NCBI GenBank assembly: GCA_937884385.1
Contig: CALGCW010000128.1
Span: 1 to 23,322, forward strand
Length of the DNA stretch: 23,322 nt
Source: an uncultured Clostridia bacterium
GTDB lineage: Bacteria; Bacillota; Clostridia; Oscillospirales; CAG-272
Direction: 5' to 3'
Below are positions 14,975-22,649 of the stretch, in pieces (the stretch's first letter is position 1; each line of letters begins with the position of its first letter). Under the pieces are notes generated by a model that ran no database searches, was not told the origin of the DNA, and was given only the letters and a program-made list of their open reading frames with translations. The position numbers and the translations under genes were made by a program.

Positions 14975-15003
14975 ATTATATCAAATCCTTGCTCTTTTTT
15001 CAA
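14975..15003 (-). promoter_or_regulatory. Promoter of the uracil-DNA glycosylase gene
   Basis: On the minus strand TTGAAA (14998-15003), a 17-nt gap, then TATAAT (14975-14980). A small hairpin, CCGTTTT/AAAACGG at 14946-14961, lies in the leader. Confidence 0.75.
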
Positions 15004-15027
15004 TAGTATATAAAAAATTTTCATTCA

Positions 15028-15053
15028 AAAAGCACTCCGTACAGAGTGCTTTT
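15028..15053 (-). terminator. Terminator of the DUF1538/P-II operon
   Basis: AAAAGCACTC at 15028-15037 pairs with GAGTGCTTTT at 15044-15053, starting 4 nt after the last stop codon and ending in a minus-strand T run. Confidence 0.88.
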
Positions 15054-15057
15054 CAAT

Positions 15058-15972
15058 TTATCTAATCACAATAGTAGATGCCCAAGCTTGAATATCGTCA
15101 CCGTACTCAGCATTTTCCGATTCCGGCACAGCAAAATGAACGAACCAACAAGCGTCCTCAGATTTGTAGAGATATGCGTAATAGATATACTTCTCCTTGT
15201 TGCTCGAATTTATTGAGCTGAAGGTGAAATAACCTATACCGTCCTTCTCCTCCACAGCTATATCACCAAGCTTATTGACCTCGATTATCTTCTTTCCGTA
15301 TTCAACGATCGAAAGGTCCTTGAAACTCGGATAGGTATCAAACGCCTCGCGAACAACGAAGGCAGTGATCTTTTCAGAGTCATAAACAACGTAATAGCCT
15401 TGGTGATTGTAATGAGCTGTAAAATTCTCCGTCAGGGTGATCGTGATATTGGGCTCTTCAAATACCTTTTCGTCCGCATCATCCTTCCAACCCTCGGGTT
15501 GATAAATGTCGCGGTTGGGGTCTACCAAAGAAGAAAGCATACCCGACATAGCGATATAAAAAATAGAAATAAGCACGGCAACAGCTCCAAGAGCGATCAT
15601 CGTTCTCTTTTTCTTCACCTTGGCACGGAATTGCGCCACCTCGTAAGAGTCTTCCTCCTCAAAGCGGAACGGATCAAGCTTCAACGCATTCTTGACACAT
15701 CTGCCCTTGAGAAAAACGTCACCCTCTCCCTCATCGATATGATAGCAGGCATTGGAATAATTCCTCGTCAGCTTGTTTTTCACCACAAAGACTTTTGCCT
15801 CGCGGTCAGCTATTCGAAATCTTGCGATCTCACCGTCGCGCACCGTGCCAAGCCTTCTGACCCATATACCGTCAATTTTACATTCGGGAACTGCGTGCTC
15901 CTCAATGTATACGACGTAAGCATCTTTAGCAGCAGCATCGCTGTGCTCCCTGCTGATAATCAAATTCCTCAT
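15058..15972 (-). CDS. Single-TM protein of the DUF1538/P-II operon
   Basis: 304 residues, family not recognised. Residues 1-120 are hydrophilic and contain a beta-rich stretch (IWVRRLGTVRDGEIARFRI) and basic KVKKKR just before the membrane; about 124-146 is a TM segment (MIALGAVAVLISIFYIAMSG); 147-304 is a beta-rich domain (ITITLTENFTAHY, YFTFSSINSSNKEKYIYYAY). The positive-inside rule puts the first domain in the cytoplasm and the second outside. GAGGGA precedes the ATG. It starts 13 nt after the P-II gene stop and ends the operon, so it may be a sensor or accessory for the membrane transporter; that is inference. Confidence 0.8.
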   Translation of the reverse strand: MRNLIISREHSDAAAKDAYVVYIEEHAVPECKIDGIWVRRLGTVRDGEIARFRIADREAKVFVVKNKLTRNYSNACYHIDEGEGDVFLKGRCVKNALKLDPFRFEEEDSYEVAQFRAKVKKKRTMIALGAVAVLISIFYIAMSGMLSSLVDPNRDIYQPEGWKDDADEKVFEEPNITITLTENFTAHYNHQGYYVVYDSEKITAFVVREAFDTYPSFKDLSIVEYGKKIIEVNKLGDIAVEEKDGIGYFTFSSINSSNKEKYIYYAYLYKSEDACWFVHFAVPESENAEYGDDIQAWASTIVIR

Positions 15973-15985
15973 AATTCCCTCGCGA

Positions 15986-16663
15986 TCAGATCTTAAAAGC
16001 TTTATCCACGGGTACAGCCATCACCATACCGTTAGCATCGGTCATAACACCGTGAATTCTGTTGATATCTTCCATAATGTATGCCGCAGTTCCAACGGGG
16101 GCAAAGATGGCAATGATCTCTCTTTCCTCGTGAACGTTCTCGCCAAGCTGCTCGGTCACGCCACCGTCCGCAAGACGGGCGCGAAGGACCGTTCCGCCCA
16201 TTGCACCTGCTCTTTTAGCCGTCTCCATAACCGCATCGGTATAACCCTGATTAACGGATACAAGCACGAGCTGATTTTTTTGTGCGCTTTTCACTTTTCT
16301 TCTACCTCCCTTGGCATTAGCTTGATTACTTGCCCTGTTGACAAGCTCTGATGTAAGTCTGTTTATTGCGGAAAGCCTTATGCAAAGCATAAGTCCGCCG
16401 TACTCGTAATTGCCGCCGAGCCCACGGCTCATTTCGGCAACGAAATTTCCCAATTTGTCCTCGGAAGCAAGGCTGATAACGATATCCTTGTCATTCGTAC
16501 CGAGTCCAAAGATATCCATCATTTCAGATGGGGCAGTTCCCACCGCAGTGGTTTGAAGATGGAAGCCCACGCCTCCCTCGCTAAGGCTCTTCATAAGCTT
16601 TTTAGCCTTTCCACGCGTGATTATGGAAAAGACCATCATTATTCTGCTGTTCATCTCAGCCAT
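15986..16663 (-). CDS. Tandem P-II-like nitrogen regulatory family protein
   Basis: 225 residues holding two P-II-like ferredoxin-fold halves: about 5-100 (RIMMVFSIITRGKAKKLMK to LCIRLSAI) and about 128-225 (KNQLVLVSVNQGYTDAVMETA to VPVDKAF). They are joined by a basic linker (SNQANAKGGRRKVKSAQ). Classic GlnB/GlnK carry one such domain and sense 2-oxoglutarate and ATP/ADP; P-II relatives next to membrane proteins often gate transporters. The start at 16663 is preferred because GGAGGTG lies 5 nt before it; it begins 2 nt after the DUF1538 stop, showing translational coupling. A longer frame would begin at a GTG at 16669. The likely partner is the DUF1538 protein encoded just upstream. Confidence 0.85.
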   Translation of the reverse strand: MAEMNSRIMMVFSIITRGKAKKLMKSLSEGGVGFHLQTTAVGTAPSEMMDIFGLGTNDKDIVISLASEDKLGNFVAEMSRGLGGNYEYGGLMLCIRLSAINRLTSELVNRASNQANAKGGRRKVKSAQKNQLVLVSVNQGYTDAVMETAKRAGAMGGTVLRARLADGGVTEQLGENVHEEREIIAIFAPVGTAAYIMEDINRIHGVMTDANGMVMAVPVDKAFKI

Positions 16664-16665
16664 GA

Positions 16666-18180
16666 TCACACCTCCTCGTAATAGATCATATCGTCACTCA
16701 TAGAAAGCATCTCGCTCTTTGCCTGAGCGATCTCTCTCTTGCGCTTGATCTCGGAAATAAGACCCATTACCTGAATAGCGATAAGGGGAGTCATAGCGAC
16801 CATCGCAACGATACCGAAGGCATCCGTCATGACGTTTCCGCCCAAGCTTTCGCACGCGCCGATAGCAAAGGGCAAAATGAAGGTCGTGCTCATAGGACCG
16901 CTTGCAACGCCGCCCGAGTCAAACGCAATACCCGTGTAGATGGGGGGCACAAAGAACGTGATAATGAGGGATAATACGTATCCAAAAATAAGGATTGGCA
17001 AAATGGGTATTCCGGTAAGCACGCGAAGCATGGCAATGCCAACGGAGATACCGACACCGATAGAAAGAGCAAGACCGATCGACTTCTGCGAAACAGAGCC
17101 GTTTGTGATCTCCTCGACCTGCTTTTTAAGTGAGTGAACGGCAGGCTCTGCGCTGACTACGAAATAGCCCATAAGTGCGCCTATGGGAACAAGCAAAAAG
17201 CTCATATCGCTCTCTGCGATCCTCGCTCCGATAAGGCGTCCTGCAGGCATAAAGCCAATGTTTGCTCCCGTAAGGAAGAAAACGAGACCTATGTAAGTAT
17301 AAACGAAGCCCATACCCATTTTAAGAAGCTGGTGCTTGTTGAATCTATGCGTGAAAAACTGGAAAACACCCAACACCGCAAGAATGGGAACAAGTGCGAT
17401 AAGCACTTCCTCCGCGTATTGCGGCAAGCCCTTAAGGAAAGCCTCAAACGCCTCCTTCGTGGTCTTTGCTATAACCAAAACAGTTTCCGTCGTTTCACTT
17501 GACGGCTTGAAAACGATGCTCAGAATAAGTACACTCATAATAGGACCTATCGAGCAAAGCGCGATAAGACCGAACGAGTTCTCACGAGCGTTTTTCGCAT
17601 TGCTTATCGATGCCATACCCGCACCGAGAGCCATAATAAACGGTACGGTGATCGGGCCCGTAGTCACTCCTCCCGAGTCAAATGCGGTAGGAATGAAATC
17701 CGCAGGCGCGAAAAACGCAAACAGAATAACAAGTCCGTAAAAGCCGAGCAGCAGATTGTTCAGCTTTATATTAAATCTCGAACGTATCATAGATATTACA
17801 AGAAATATTCCAACACCTATGGCAACGCAAATAATAAGCACCATATTGGGAATTGAGGGCACCTGCTCTGCAAGCACCGTCAGATCGGGTTCTGCAATGG
17901 TGATAAGAACGCCAAGCACGAAGCAGACTATCAAGGGTATCTTGATATCCTTCAATTTTCCAAGCGTCGCACCTATACCCTCACCGAGAGGCTCCATAGA
18001 TATTCCCGAGCCCACAGTAAAAAAGCCCATTCCGACAATGAGAAGGAGCGTGCCGAACAGGAACATAACGAGAACCCCCGACTCCATAGGAGCAACCGAA
18101 ACGGAAAGAAGCAAAACTATGGCAAATATGGGCAAGACCGATTGCAGCGCTTCTTTAAGCACCTTCATAAGATTATTCAT
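16666..18180 (-). CDS. Double-DUF1538 membrane protein, putative cation transporter
   Basis: 504 residues with about 12 hydrophobic segments arranged as two similar halves. Each half holds an AEP motif (AEPDL at 97; AEPAVHSL at 345) and a FDSGGVxxGP motif (167-176 and 420-429), 253 residues apart, marking duplicated DUF1538 domains. From memory, a DUF1538 pair (UmpAB) in a Halomonas species was reported to act as a Na+(K+)/H+ antiporter, so a cation transport role is plausible but not shown here. GGAG precedes the ATG. A consensus promoter lies at 18217-18245. The P-II-like gene begins 2 nt after the stop, so the protein may be gated by it. Confidence 0.88.
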   Translation of the reverse strand: MNNLMKVLKEALQSVLPIFAIVLLLSVSVAPMESGVLVMFLFGTLLLIVGMGFFTVGSGISMEPLGEGIGATLGKLKDIKIPLIVCFVLGVLITIAEPDLTVLAEQVPSIPNMVLIICVAIGVGIFLVISMIRSRFNIKLNNLLLGFYGLVILFAFFAPADFIPTAFDSGGVTTGPITVPFIMALGAGMASISNAKNARENSFGLIALCSIGPIMSVLILSIVFKPSSETTETVLVIAKTTKEAFEAFLKGLPQYAEEVLIALVPILAVLGVFQFFTHRFNKHQLLKMGMGFVYTYIGLVFFLTGANIGFMPAGRLIGARIAESDMSFLLVPIGALMGYFVVSAEPAVHSLKKQVEEITNGSVSQKSIGLALSIGVGISVGIAMLRVLTGIPILPILIFGYVLSLIITFFVPPIYTGIAFDSGGVASGPMSTTFILPFAIGACESLGGNVMTDAFGIVAMVAMTPLIAIQVMGLISEIKRKREIAQAKSEMLSMSDDMIYYEEV

Positions 18181-18216
18181 AGCTTTTCTCCTTTCATTAA
18201 TTATATTTAACAGTTA

Positions 18217-18245
18217 ATTATATAATAAAAGCTACAAAATGTCAA
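18217..18245 (-). promoter_or_regulatory. Consensus promoter of the DUF1538/P-II operon
   Basis: On the minus strand a perfect TTGACA (18240-18245), a 17-nt gap and a perfect TATAAT (18217-18222), 36 nt before the ATG. This is the strongest promoter match in the window, suggesting high constitutive expression. Confidence 0.85.
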
Positions 18246-18280
18246 CCGATTTGCTTTTATTTAACATAAGATTTACAAAT

Positions 18281-18309
18281 ATACCCCACTCATAGAACAA
18301 GTGGGGTAT
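18281..18309 (-). terminator. Terminator-like hairpin after the TIR/SEL1 operon
   Basis: ATACCCCACT at 18281-18290 pairs with AGTGGGGTAT at 18300-18309 around a 9-nt loop. It lies 18 nt after the stop at 18328. The minus-strand tail is only modestly T-rich. Confidence 0.7.
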
Positions 18310-18327
18310 GTTTGGTATATTTTTCTG

Positions 18328-18807
18328 TCAATGTTTGTGGTAGTCTTGATAATAGCGTACGGGCAACCCGATCGCCACAAAAAGAAAGACGACTAAAATA
18401 AAAACGTTTTTAAAAAAATTCAAGCTTATCGGCACTTCTCCGATCAATACGCCTCCAATATTGGTAAGCAAGCCCGCAGAGATCGAAAGTATCAGCATAA
18501 AAACGGAAATCGATGAAAAAACGATCATAGAGATCAGATCCTTAAGCTTTTTGTACTTAAAGCTCGCAGTAGCCATCGCCTTTTTACTCGGGCGCATTTC
18601 GGGAGGAAGAGTACCTCTTCTTCCGGTGGTGCGCTCAAGACCGTCGCCTCTGACTCCGCCGACCCCCATATTGCCTCTTCCGGACAATCCGAGTCCGCCG
18701 CCTCCGCGACCGCCTCCGCCACCGTGAGAGCCGCCGCCGTGAGAACTGCCACCACGTGAACCGCCGCTGAATCCGCCGCCGCTTGCACCGCCTCCGGGAC
18801 CGGGCAT
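18328..18807 (-). CDS. MPGPGGG-type Gly-rich two-TM protein
   Basis: 159 residues. Residues 1-50 are a Gly/Ser/Arg/His-rich disordered tail starting MPGPGGGASGGGFSGG; 51-85 are basic; two TM segments follow (about 92-117, ISMIVFSSISVFMLILSISAG, and about 130-150, FFKNVFILVVFLFVAIGLPV). The end, PVRYYQDYHKH, is polar. The C-terminal half aligns by eye with the next gene upstream (125 residues), so the two are paralogues. GGAGGTG lies 6 nt before ATG. Its N-terminal tail matches that of the larger protein at 21654-22595. Function unknown; it is the last gene of the six-gene operon. Confidence 0.82.
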   Translation of the reverse strand: MPGPGGGASGGGFSGGSRGGSSHGGGSHGGGGGRGGGGLGLSGRGNMGVGGVRGDGLERTTGRRGTLPPEMRPSKKAMATASFKYKKLKDLISMIVFSSISVFMLILSISAGLLTNIGGVLIGEVPISLNFFKNVFILVVFLFVAIGLPVRYYQDYHKH

Positions 18808-18820
18808 ACCGACACCTCCT

Positions 18821-19198
18821 TTATCTATCCTTTTTTAAATACCTGAAAAATGAACGAATATGGATTCCAAATACCATATACAGTAAAAAAGTCAATATCA
18901 AAACGTTGCCAAAAAATGCGAGATTTAAAGGCTTTGCCCCTATTATAACGCCTATTATATTATCTCCCAAGCCGCAAAACAGTAATATTATGAGCAAGAC
19001 TAAGCTCATAATAGAAACAGGGAGAAACCTTACCAATTCTTTGCGAAACATCTCTTTGCGATGGGCATAGCCCACATCGCTTTTGAGAGGACTTTTTTCG
19101 CGAGCCCCAAAACCGCGCCTGCCGCGAGTTCTATTATTCATTCCTAACTCCTCGCTGCTCATTGGGGATCTTATTTCATTTGGCCGTACAAGACGCAT
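18821..19198 (-). CDS. Small two-TM protein, paralogue of the preceding entry
   Basis: 125 residues with an Arg/Gly-rich N terminus (MNNRTRGRRGFGAREKSP) and two TM segments (about 59-80, VSIMSLVLLIILLFCGL, and about 95-114, FFGNVLILTFLLYMVFGI), ending RSFFRYLKKDR. The segment GDNIIGVIIGAKPLNLAFFGN aligns with NIGGVLIGEVPISLNFFKN of the 159-residue protein. Two starts are possible: 19198 (GGAGG 9 nt upstream) and 19141 (GAGGAG 6 nt upstream); the shorter form would begin at the Arg/Gly tail, like its relatives. It lies 13 nt before the next gene. Function unknown. Confidence 0.8.
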   Translation of the reverse strand: MRLVRPNEIRSPMSSEELGMNNRTRGRRGFGAREKSPLKSDVGYAHRKEMFRKELVRFLPVSIMSLVLLIILLFCGLGDNIIGVIIGAKPLNLAFFGNVLILTFLLYMVFGIHIRSFFRYLKKDR

Positions 19199-19228
19199 AT
19201 CTTCAGTCCTCCAAAAAAGTTGTCATTT

Positions 19229-19642
19229 TTACTTGAATTTATCCCTGTGCTCCTCCGGGTCATATACCCTGTTTTTCGCCATATGGCAAAACTCAGAAAA
19301 CGTTGTGTGCGTGCGCTTTAGTGTGTAGATAAAAACAATAAGAGAGACGACGTCGCTTATTATCAAAAGTCCGAAGCCGACGAGAAAAGCAATTCCCATT
19401 TCGGGAGGATATACGTATCCGAGCAGCGCAGCCAAAATCAAATTGCCAAAGAATATCAGTACGAACACAAGGATGATCGTAAGTGTCACGAAAGCCTTAA
19501 AGCTTCTCGGGGCGGTACTCTCGCTTGTATCCCATGTTATATCCTCTTCGTAATAAGAGGGCTCGTTGGGAGATTTTTCGCCTGCTTCTCCGCCGCGCTC
19601 ACCGTGTGTCTGGGGTAATCCCCGCCTATAGATCGGATGCAA
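19229..19642 (-). CDS. Small two-TM protein with TTG start
   Basis: 137 residues. AAAGGAG at about 19650-19656 points to a TTG start at 19642; a longer frame would begin at a GTG inside the repeated tail of the upstream gene. The N terminus is polar and Gly/Arg/Glu-rich (HPIYRRGLPQTHGERGG), then two TM segments (about 50-75, FVTLTIILVFVLIFFGNLI, and about 82-107, FLVGFGLLIISDVVSLIVFI), then a charged tail (KNRVYDPEEHRDKFK). No family recognised. It shares its layout with the neighbouring small membrane proteins. In the ancestral operon it probably followed the 313-residue protein directly, before the TIR gene was added. Confidence 0.75.
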   Translation of the reverse strand: MHPIYRRGLPQTHGERGGEAGEKSPNEPSYYEEDITWDTSESTAPRSFKAFVTLTIILVFVLIFFGNLILAALLGYVYPPEMGIAFLVGFGLLIISDVVSLIVFIYTLKRTHTTFSEFCHMAKNRVYDPEEHRDKFK

Positions 19643-19665
19643 AATATCACTCCTTTGTATGCAAA

Positions 19666-19725
19666 TTATTTCCACTCACCTGTGTTGGGGTCATATTTTC
19701 CCTGTCCCGCATCGGGATCGGTCTT
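19666..19725. repeat. 60-bp exact direct repeat, copy A (after the TIR gene)
   Basis: Identical over 60 nt to 21654-21713, the last codons of the 313-residue protein gene (minus strand, encoding KTDPDAGQGKYDPNTGEWK and stop). Copy A is in a gene-free gap: its open frame extends only seven more codons upstream before a stop (FEEEIK...). The two copies bracket the TIR/SEL1 gene. Confidence 0.92.
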
Positions 19726-19757
19726 TTTTATCTCTTCTTCAAATTATTCGAAGGCAC

Positions 19758-21626
19758 TCACTTTTTCTTGTTTGCAGCTTCACGAGCTTGCAAAGATGTC
19801 AAATCATTTTTTATCAACGAAAACTCTTTTTTATATTCATCTGTAAAGTCGTCCTCACCAAAGAGATGAACATAACTTTCCAAAGTTTGTTCCGCAGAGC
19901 TCACGGAGCTTTCTGCACCGTATGTATAGCTATTCTTCAAAAACTGCTTTATGGTCTTGCTCTCAACGCACAAGAAATTCCTCATCATCGCCTTGTAAGA
20001 TAAAAGCGCTCTTTCTTTAGATCCTTTGATATTATCGACCGCGCGTTTGTACACCTCTTGCATTCTTTTATCATACGAAAGCACTTCACTATCTTCCTTA
20101 GACAATACACCATTGGTACTCTTGTATACTTCCAACATTTCAGACAAAACAGTATTCATATCATCCATCAAAAGTATCAGCGGCCTCTGAAGCTCGTTTA
20201 TCTCCAATTGTGCATTGTTCAGCAATGATTGGTAACACATAGAGCACTTAATAGCAACACCCTCCCTAAGCAAAATCAGCGATTCTCTATTTAGATTTTT
20301 TATCTCAATGCTATCGAATGATTTTTTATCGATCTCTTCAATAAACAGAGTATAAATATCAAAAATCATTTCATAGATATTGATCGCAGATCTCTTTTGA
20401 GAATCCTCAAGCAGGTACTTTGCATCAGCAAGCTTGGTCAAAGAGTCAACGGTCACCTTGTTGTCAAAGCCGAAATTTTCCTTATCCATAAGGAAAAGCT
20501 TTTCAGCCCATTTGGCAGCCTCATTATAATCCGGCGAGATCAAAACGCCCTCATAATACAGCGTATAGAGCAACAAAAGCGCATCTCTGTGCCCTGCCTC
20601 TGCAGCTAAAGATAGATATTCAATAGCATAATTTTTGTTTATCTCTACACCGTAGCCATAAAGATAGGCAAGGCCAACCTTTACGTTGTATTCGGGGTCA
20701 CCCTTATCCCCGCACTTAATGCATTTTCTCATCCTTTTGAAAAAAGCATCCTTTTCCGTTTCAATACACAAAATGTCGGGTATTGACGGAAACTCTGCTC
20801 TGACAGAAATCTCATCTATCACGTCTGCCGGGAGAGATTCCGGCACTATCGGAACAACCGTTTTTTTATACGTGTTGCGAGCAGCCGGATATTCTTCCCT
20901 TATTATGTAGTTGGGAGTTCCATCATCACAGTATTTCACGGTGTTTGGAGTCATCAGCAACAAAACCAGATCTGATCTTTCTATCTCCCTTTCAATTTCG
21001 TTTTTAAAGTCCTCTCCAAAGGTAAGATACTCGTCGTACCAGATCGAAACGTTACGAAATTCGGGATAGCTGTGTATAAAAGTCATAATTTCGTGTGCAT
21101 ACGTTCTGTCCACCTTGCGATAGCTCAAGAAAATATGTCCGTCAAAATTATTTCGCACCACCGAGGCGGTCTCATCATTCAAAAGCACCTTATCCAAATA
21201 CAATTTTAGCTTGTCGTGCCACGTTCCCCTCGCGGCTGCATCGATATACTGAATATTTTTAAAATAACTCAAATTCTGATACAACTCTACCGCGCTCGGG
21301 TCCATAATAAACGGAAGGATAGGAATATCCTTGACTTTGGCATAAGCAACTTCTGAATAGACAGCCGCATTCCTGTTTGCAAATAATCGTCTTGTTATTG
21401 GCACGATCATAAGGTTGAAGCTATTGAAATAGTATTCCTTATCCTCGTCCTCGATCATCTCGGTAATATTCTTCTTGTAGTATATCGCACAGTTGGATTT
21501 TTCAAACAAAACTTGACTCAAAGCGGCGAAATGCTCATCAAAATCATCCGGATGGCAGGCAAAATATACTTTTGATTTGCCTTGCGATGTGGAGCCATCC
21601 TTGGTCTTATACAAAAACTCTATCAT
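19758..21626 (-). CDS. Double-TIR protein with SEL1 repeats
   Basis: 622 residues, cytosolic. Residues 18-130 form a TIR-like fold (SKVYFACHPDDFDEHF, then NLMIVPITRRLFANRN and SEVAYAK with E92). Residues 162-265 are a clearer TIR domain (GHIFLSYRKVDRTYAHEI, SIWYDEYLTFGEDF, LLLMTPNTV) with E244/E245 in IIREEYPAAR at the catalytic-glutamate position. SEL1-type repeats follow (about 312-384: VGLAYLYGYGVEINKNYAIEYL then LAAEAG, and a second unit). A long helical region fills 385-622. I recall this architecture as common in gut Clostridia and annotated only as TIR-domain protein. GCGAGGTG precedes the ATG. It probably cleaves or binds NAD+ after a signal sensed by the repeats; this is inference. 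It is flanked by a 60-bp direct repeat and set among membrane-protein genes. Confidence 0.9.
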   Translation of the reverse strand: MIEFLYKTKDGSTSQGKSKVYFACHPDDFDEHFAALSQVLFEKSNCAIYYKKNITEMIEDEDKEYYFNSFNLMIVPITRRLFANRNAAVYSEVAYAKVKDIPILPFIMDPSAVELYQNLSYFKNIQYIDAAARGTWHDKLKLYLDKVLLNDETASVVRNNFDGHIFLSYRKVDRTYAHEIMTFIHSYPEFRNVSIWYDEYLTFGEDFKNEIEREIERSDLVLLLMTPNTVKYCDDGTPNYIIREEYPAARNTYKKTVVPIVPESLPADVIDEISVRAEFPSIPDILCIETEKDAFFKRMRKCIKCGDKGDPEYNVKVGLAYLYGYGVEINKNYAIEYLSLAAEAGHRDALLLLYTLYYEGVLISPDYNEAAKWAEKLFLMDKENFGFDNKVTVDSLTKLADAKYLLEDSQKRSAINIYEMIFDIYTLFIEEIDKKSFDSIEIKNLNRESLILLREGVAIKCSMCYQSLLNNAQLEINELQRPLILLMDDMNTVLSEMLEVYKSTNGVLSKEDSEVLSYDKRMQEVYKRAVDNIKGSKERALLSYKAMMRNFLCVESKTIKQFLKNSYTYGAESSVSSAEQTLESYVHLFGEDDFTDEYKKEFSLIKNDLTSLQAREAANKKK

Positions 21627-21653
21627 TGCGCACCTCGCTCTTTTGTTTACATT

Positions 21654-21713
21654 TTATTTCCACTCACCTGTGTTGGGGTCATATTTTCCCTGTCCCGCAT
21701 CGGGATCGGTCTT
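21654..21713. repeat. 60-bp exact direct repeat, copy B (end of the 313-residue gene)
   Basis: This is the original, in-frame copy: the minus strand reads the final 19 codons plus the TAA of the 313-residue gene. Copy A lies at 19666-19725. Identity stops sharply at both edges. Confidence 0.92.
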
Positions 21714-22595
21714 ATCGGAGCTTCCCTTTGGACCACCTGCGGGTGCGCTCTTTTTCTTGCTGCTGACAATGATGATCACAACGATTATAGCAAGCACCAC
21801 CAAAAATCCGACAAATGCAAGGTCATCCTCGTTATCGGCATTAGTGTTTCCGAAAACCGTCTCGCCGTCAACTACGACAACGGAGATATTATAGCCCGTT
21901 TTTTCGGTAAACGCAACAAGGGCATCGTTAACGGTATCCTTGTTCATAGCAAGGCTTGAGTTGTTCACAAGCTTTGAATAGCCCGTTTCAATACTGCCGC
22001 TTGTCTGAGGGATCTTATCTGCAAGGTCCTCAACTGCCATAGAAATCGCCCTTGGTAGCTGGAACTCATAATAATCCGCAATATATTTGCTGATCGCTTG
22101 ACCCGTGAACATAAGATTTATGTCCTTCGGGACATCGTCGCCTATCCAGGTAATGGCTTCGTATCCGTCATAGCCCTCGTACACGGTATATACAAGAAGA
22201 ATGTTTTCTTCATAGTTTTCCGTGTTTGAAAATATGCTGTAGTATTGATCGTTAGCATAGGTTTGAAGAGCCTGCTCCTGATAAATTATACCGCTGTTAA
22301 CGTCAGTTTCGCCAAAGATCATTGCGAAGATCGCAAGACCCATAATAGCAATGAAAACAATAATAAATATGATAGAGCCGATCATCGAGCCAAGGCATCC
22401 GCCTCCTCCGTAATAACGGCGTCCGAATCTCGGTCCAAAGAAGATCGGTCCGTGATGGTGATGGTGCGGTCCGTGGTGCATCGGTCCTCTTGAACCTCCG
22501 CTAAATCCTCCTCCGCGCGAGCCTCCGCTAAATCCACCTCCGCGAGATCCTCCACTGAATCCGCCGCCTCTTGATCCTCCTCCGGGTCCTGGCAT
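21654..22595 (-). CDS. MPGPGGG-type Gly/His-rich membrane protein
   Basis: 313 residues. It starts at 22595 with AGGAGG 8 nt upstream. Residues 1-36 hold three exact SRGGGFSGG units after MPGPGGG, then a His-rich stretch (MHHGPHHHHHGP), a Tyr/Gly-rich piece, TM 1 (about 70-94, IIFIIVFIAIMGLAIFAMIF), an extracellular alpha/beta domain (about 95-255, with VYTVYEGYDGYEAITWIGDD and TVNDALVAFTEKTGY), TM 2 (about 262-283) and a short polar tail KYDPNTGEWK. By recall this is a recurring hypothetical family of gut Firmicutes; the outer domain is loosely reminiscent of TPM domains but I do not assign it. The His run could bind metal. The TIR gene starts 27 nt after it. Confidence 0.82.
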   Translation of the reverse strand: MPGPGGGSRGGGFSGGSRGGGFSGGSRGGGFSGGSRGPMHHGPHHHHHGPIFFGPRFGRRYYGGGGCLGSMIGSIIFIIVFIAIMGLAIFAMIFGETDVNSGIIYQEQALQTYANDQYYSIFSNTENYEENILLVYTVYEGYDGYEAITWIGDDVPKDINLMFTGQAISKYIADYYEFQLPRAISMAVEDLADKIPQTSGSIETGYSKLVNNSSLAMNKDTVNDALVAFTEKTGYNISVVVVDGETVFGNTNADNEDDLAFVGFLVVLAIIVVIIIVSSKKKSAPAGGPKGSSDKTDPDAGQGKYDPNTGEWK

Positions 22596-22649
22596 AATAT
22601 GTACCTCCTTAATCAAAAAAGTTTTTTGTTTATTTTAGTGCGTATACCT

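Noticed and set aside
21654..22595. Assignment of the 313-residue protein as a TPM-domain phosphatase
   Set aside because: The outer domain only loosely resembles TPM and no diagnostic motif is visible, so the family is left open.
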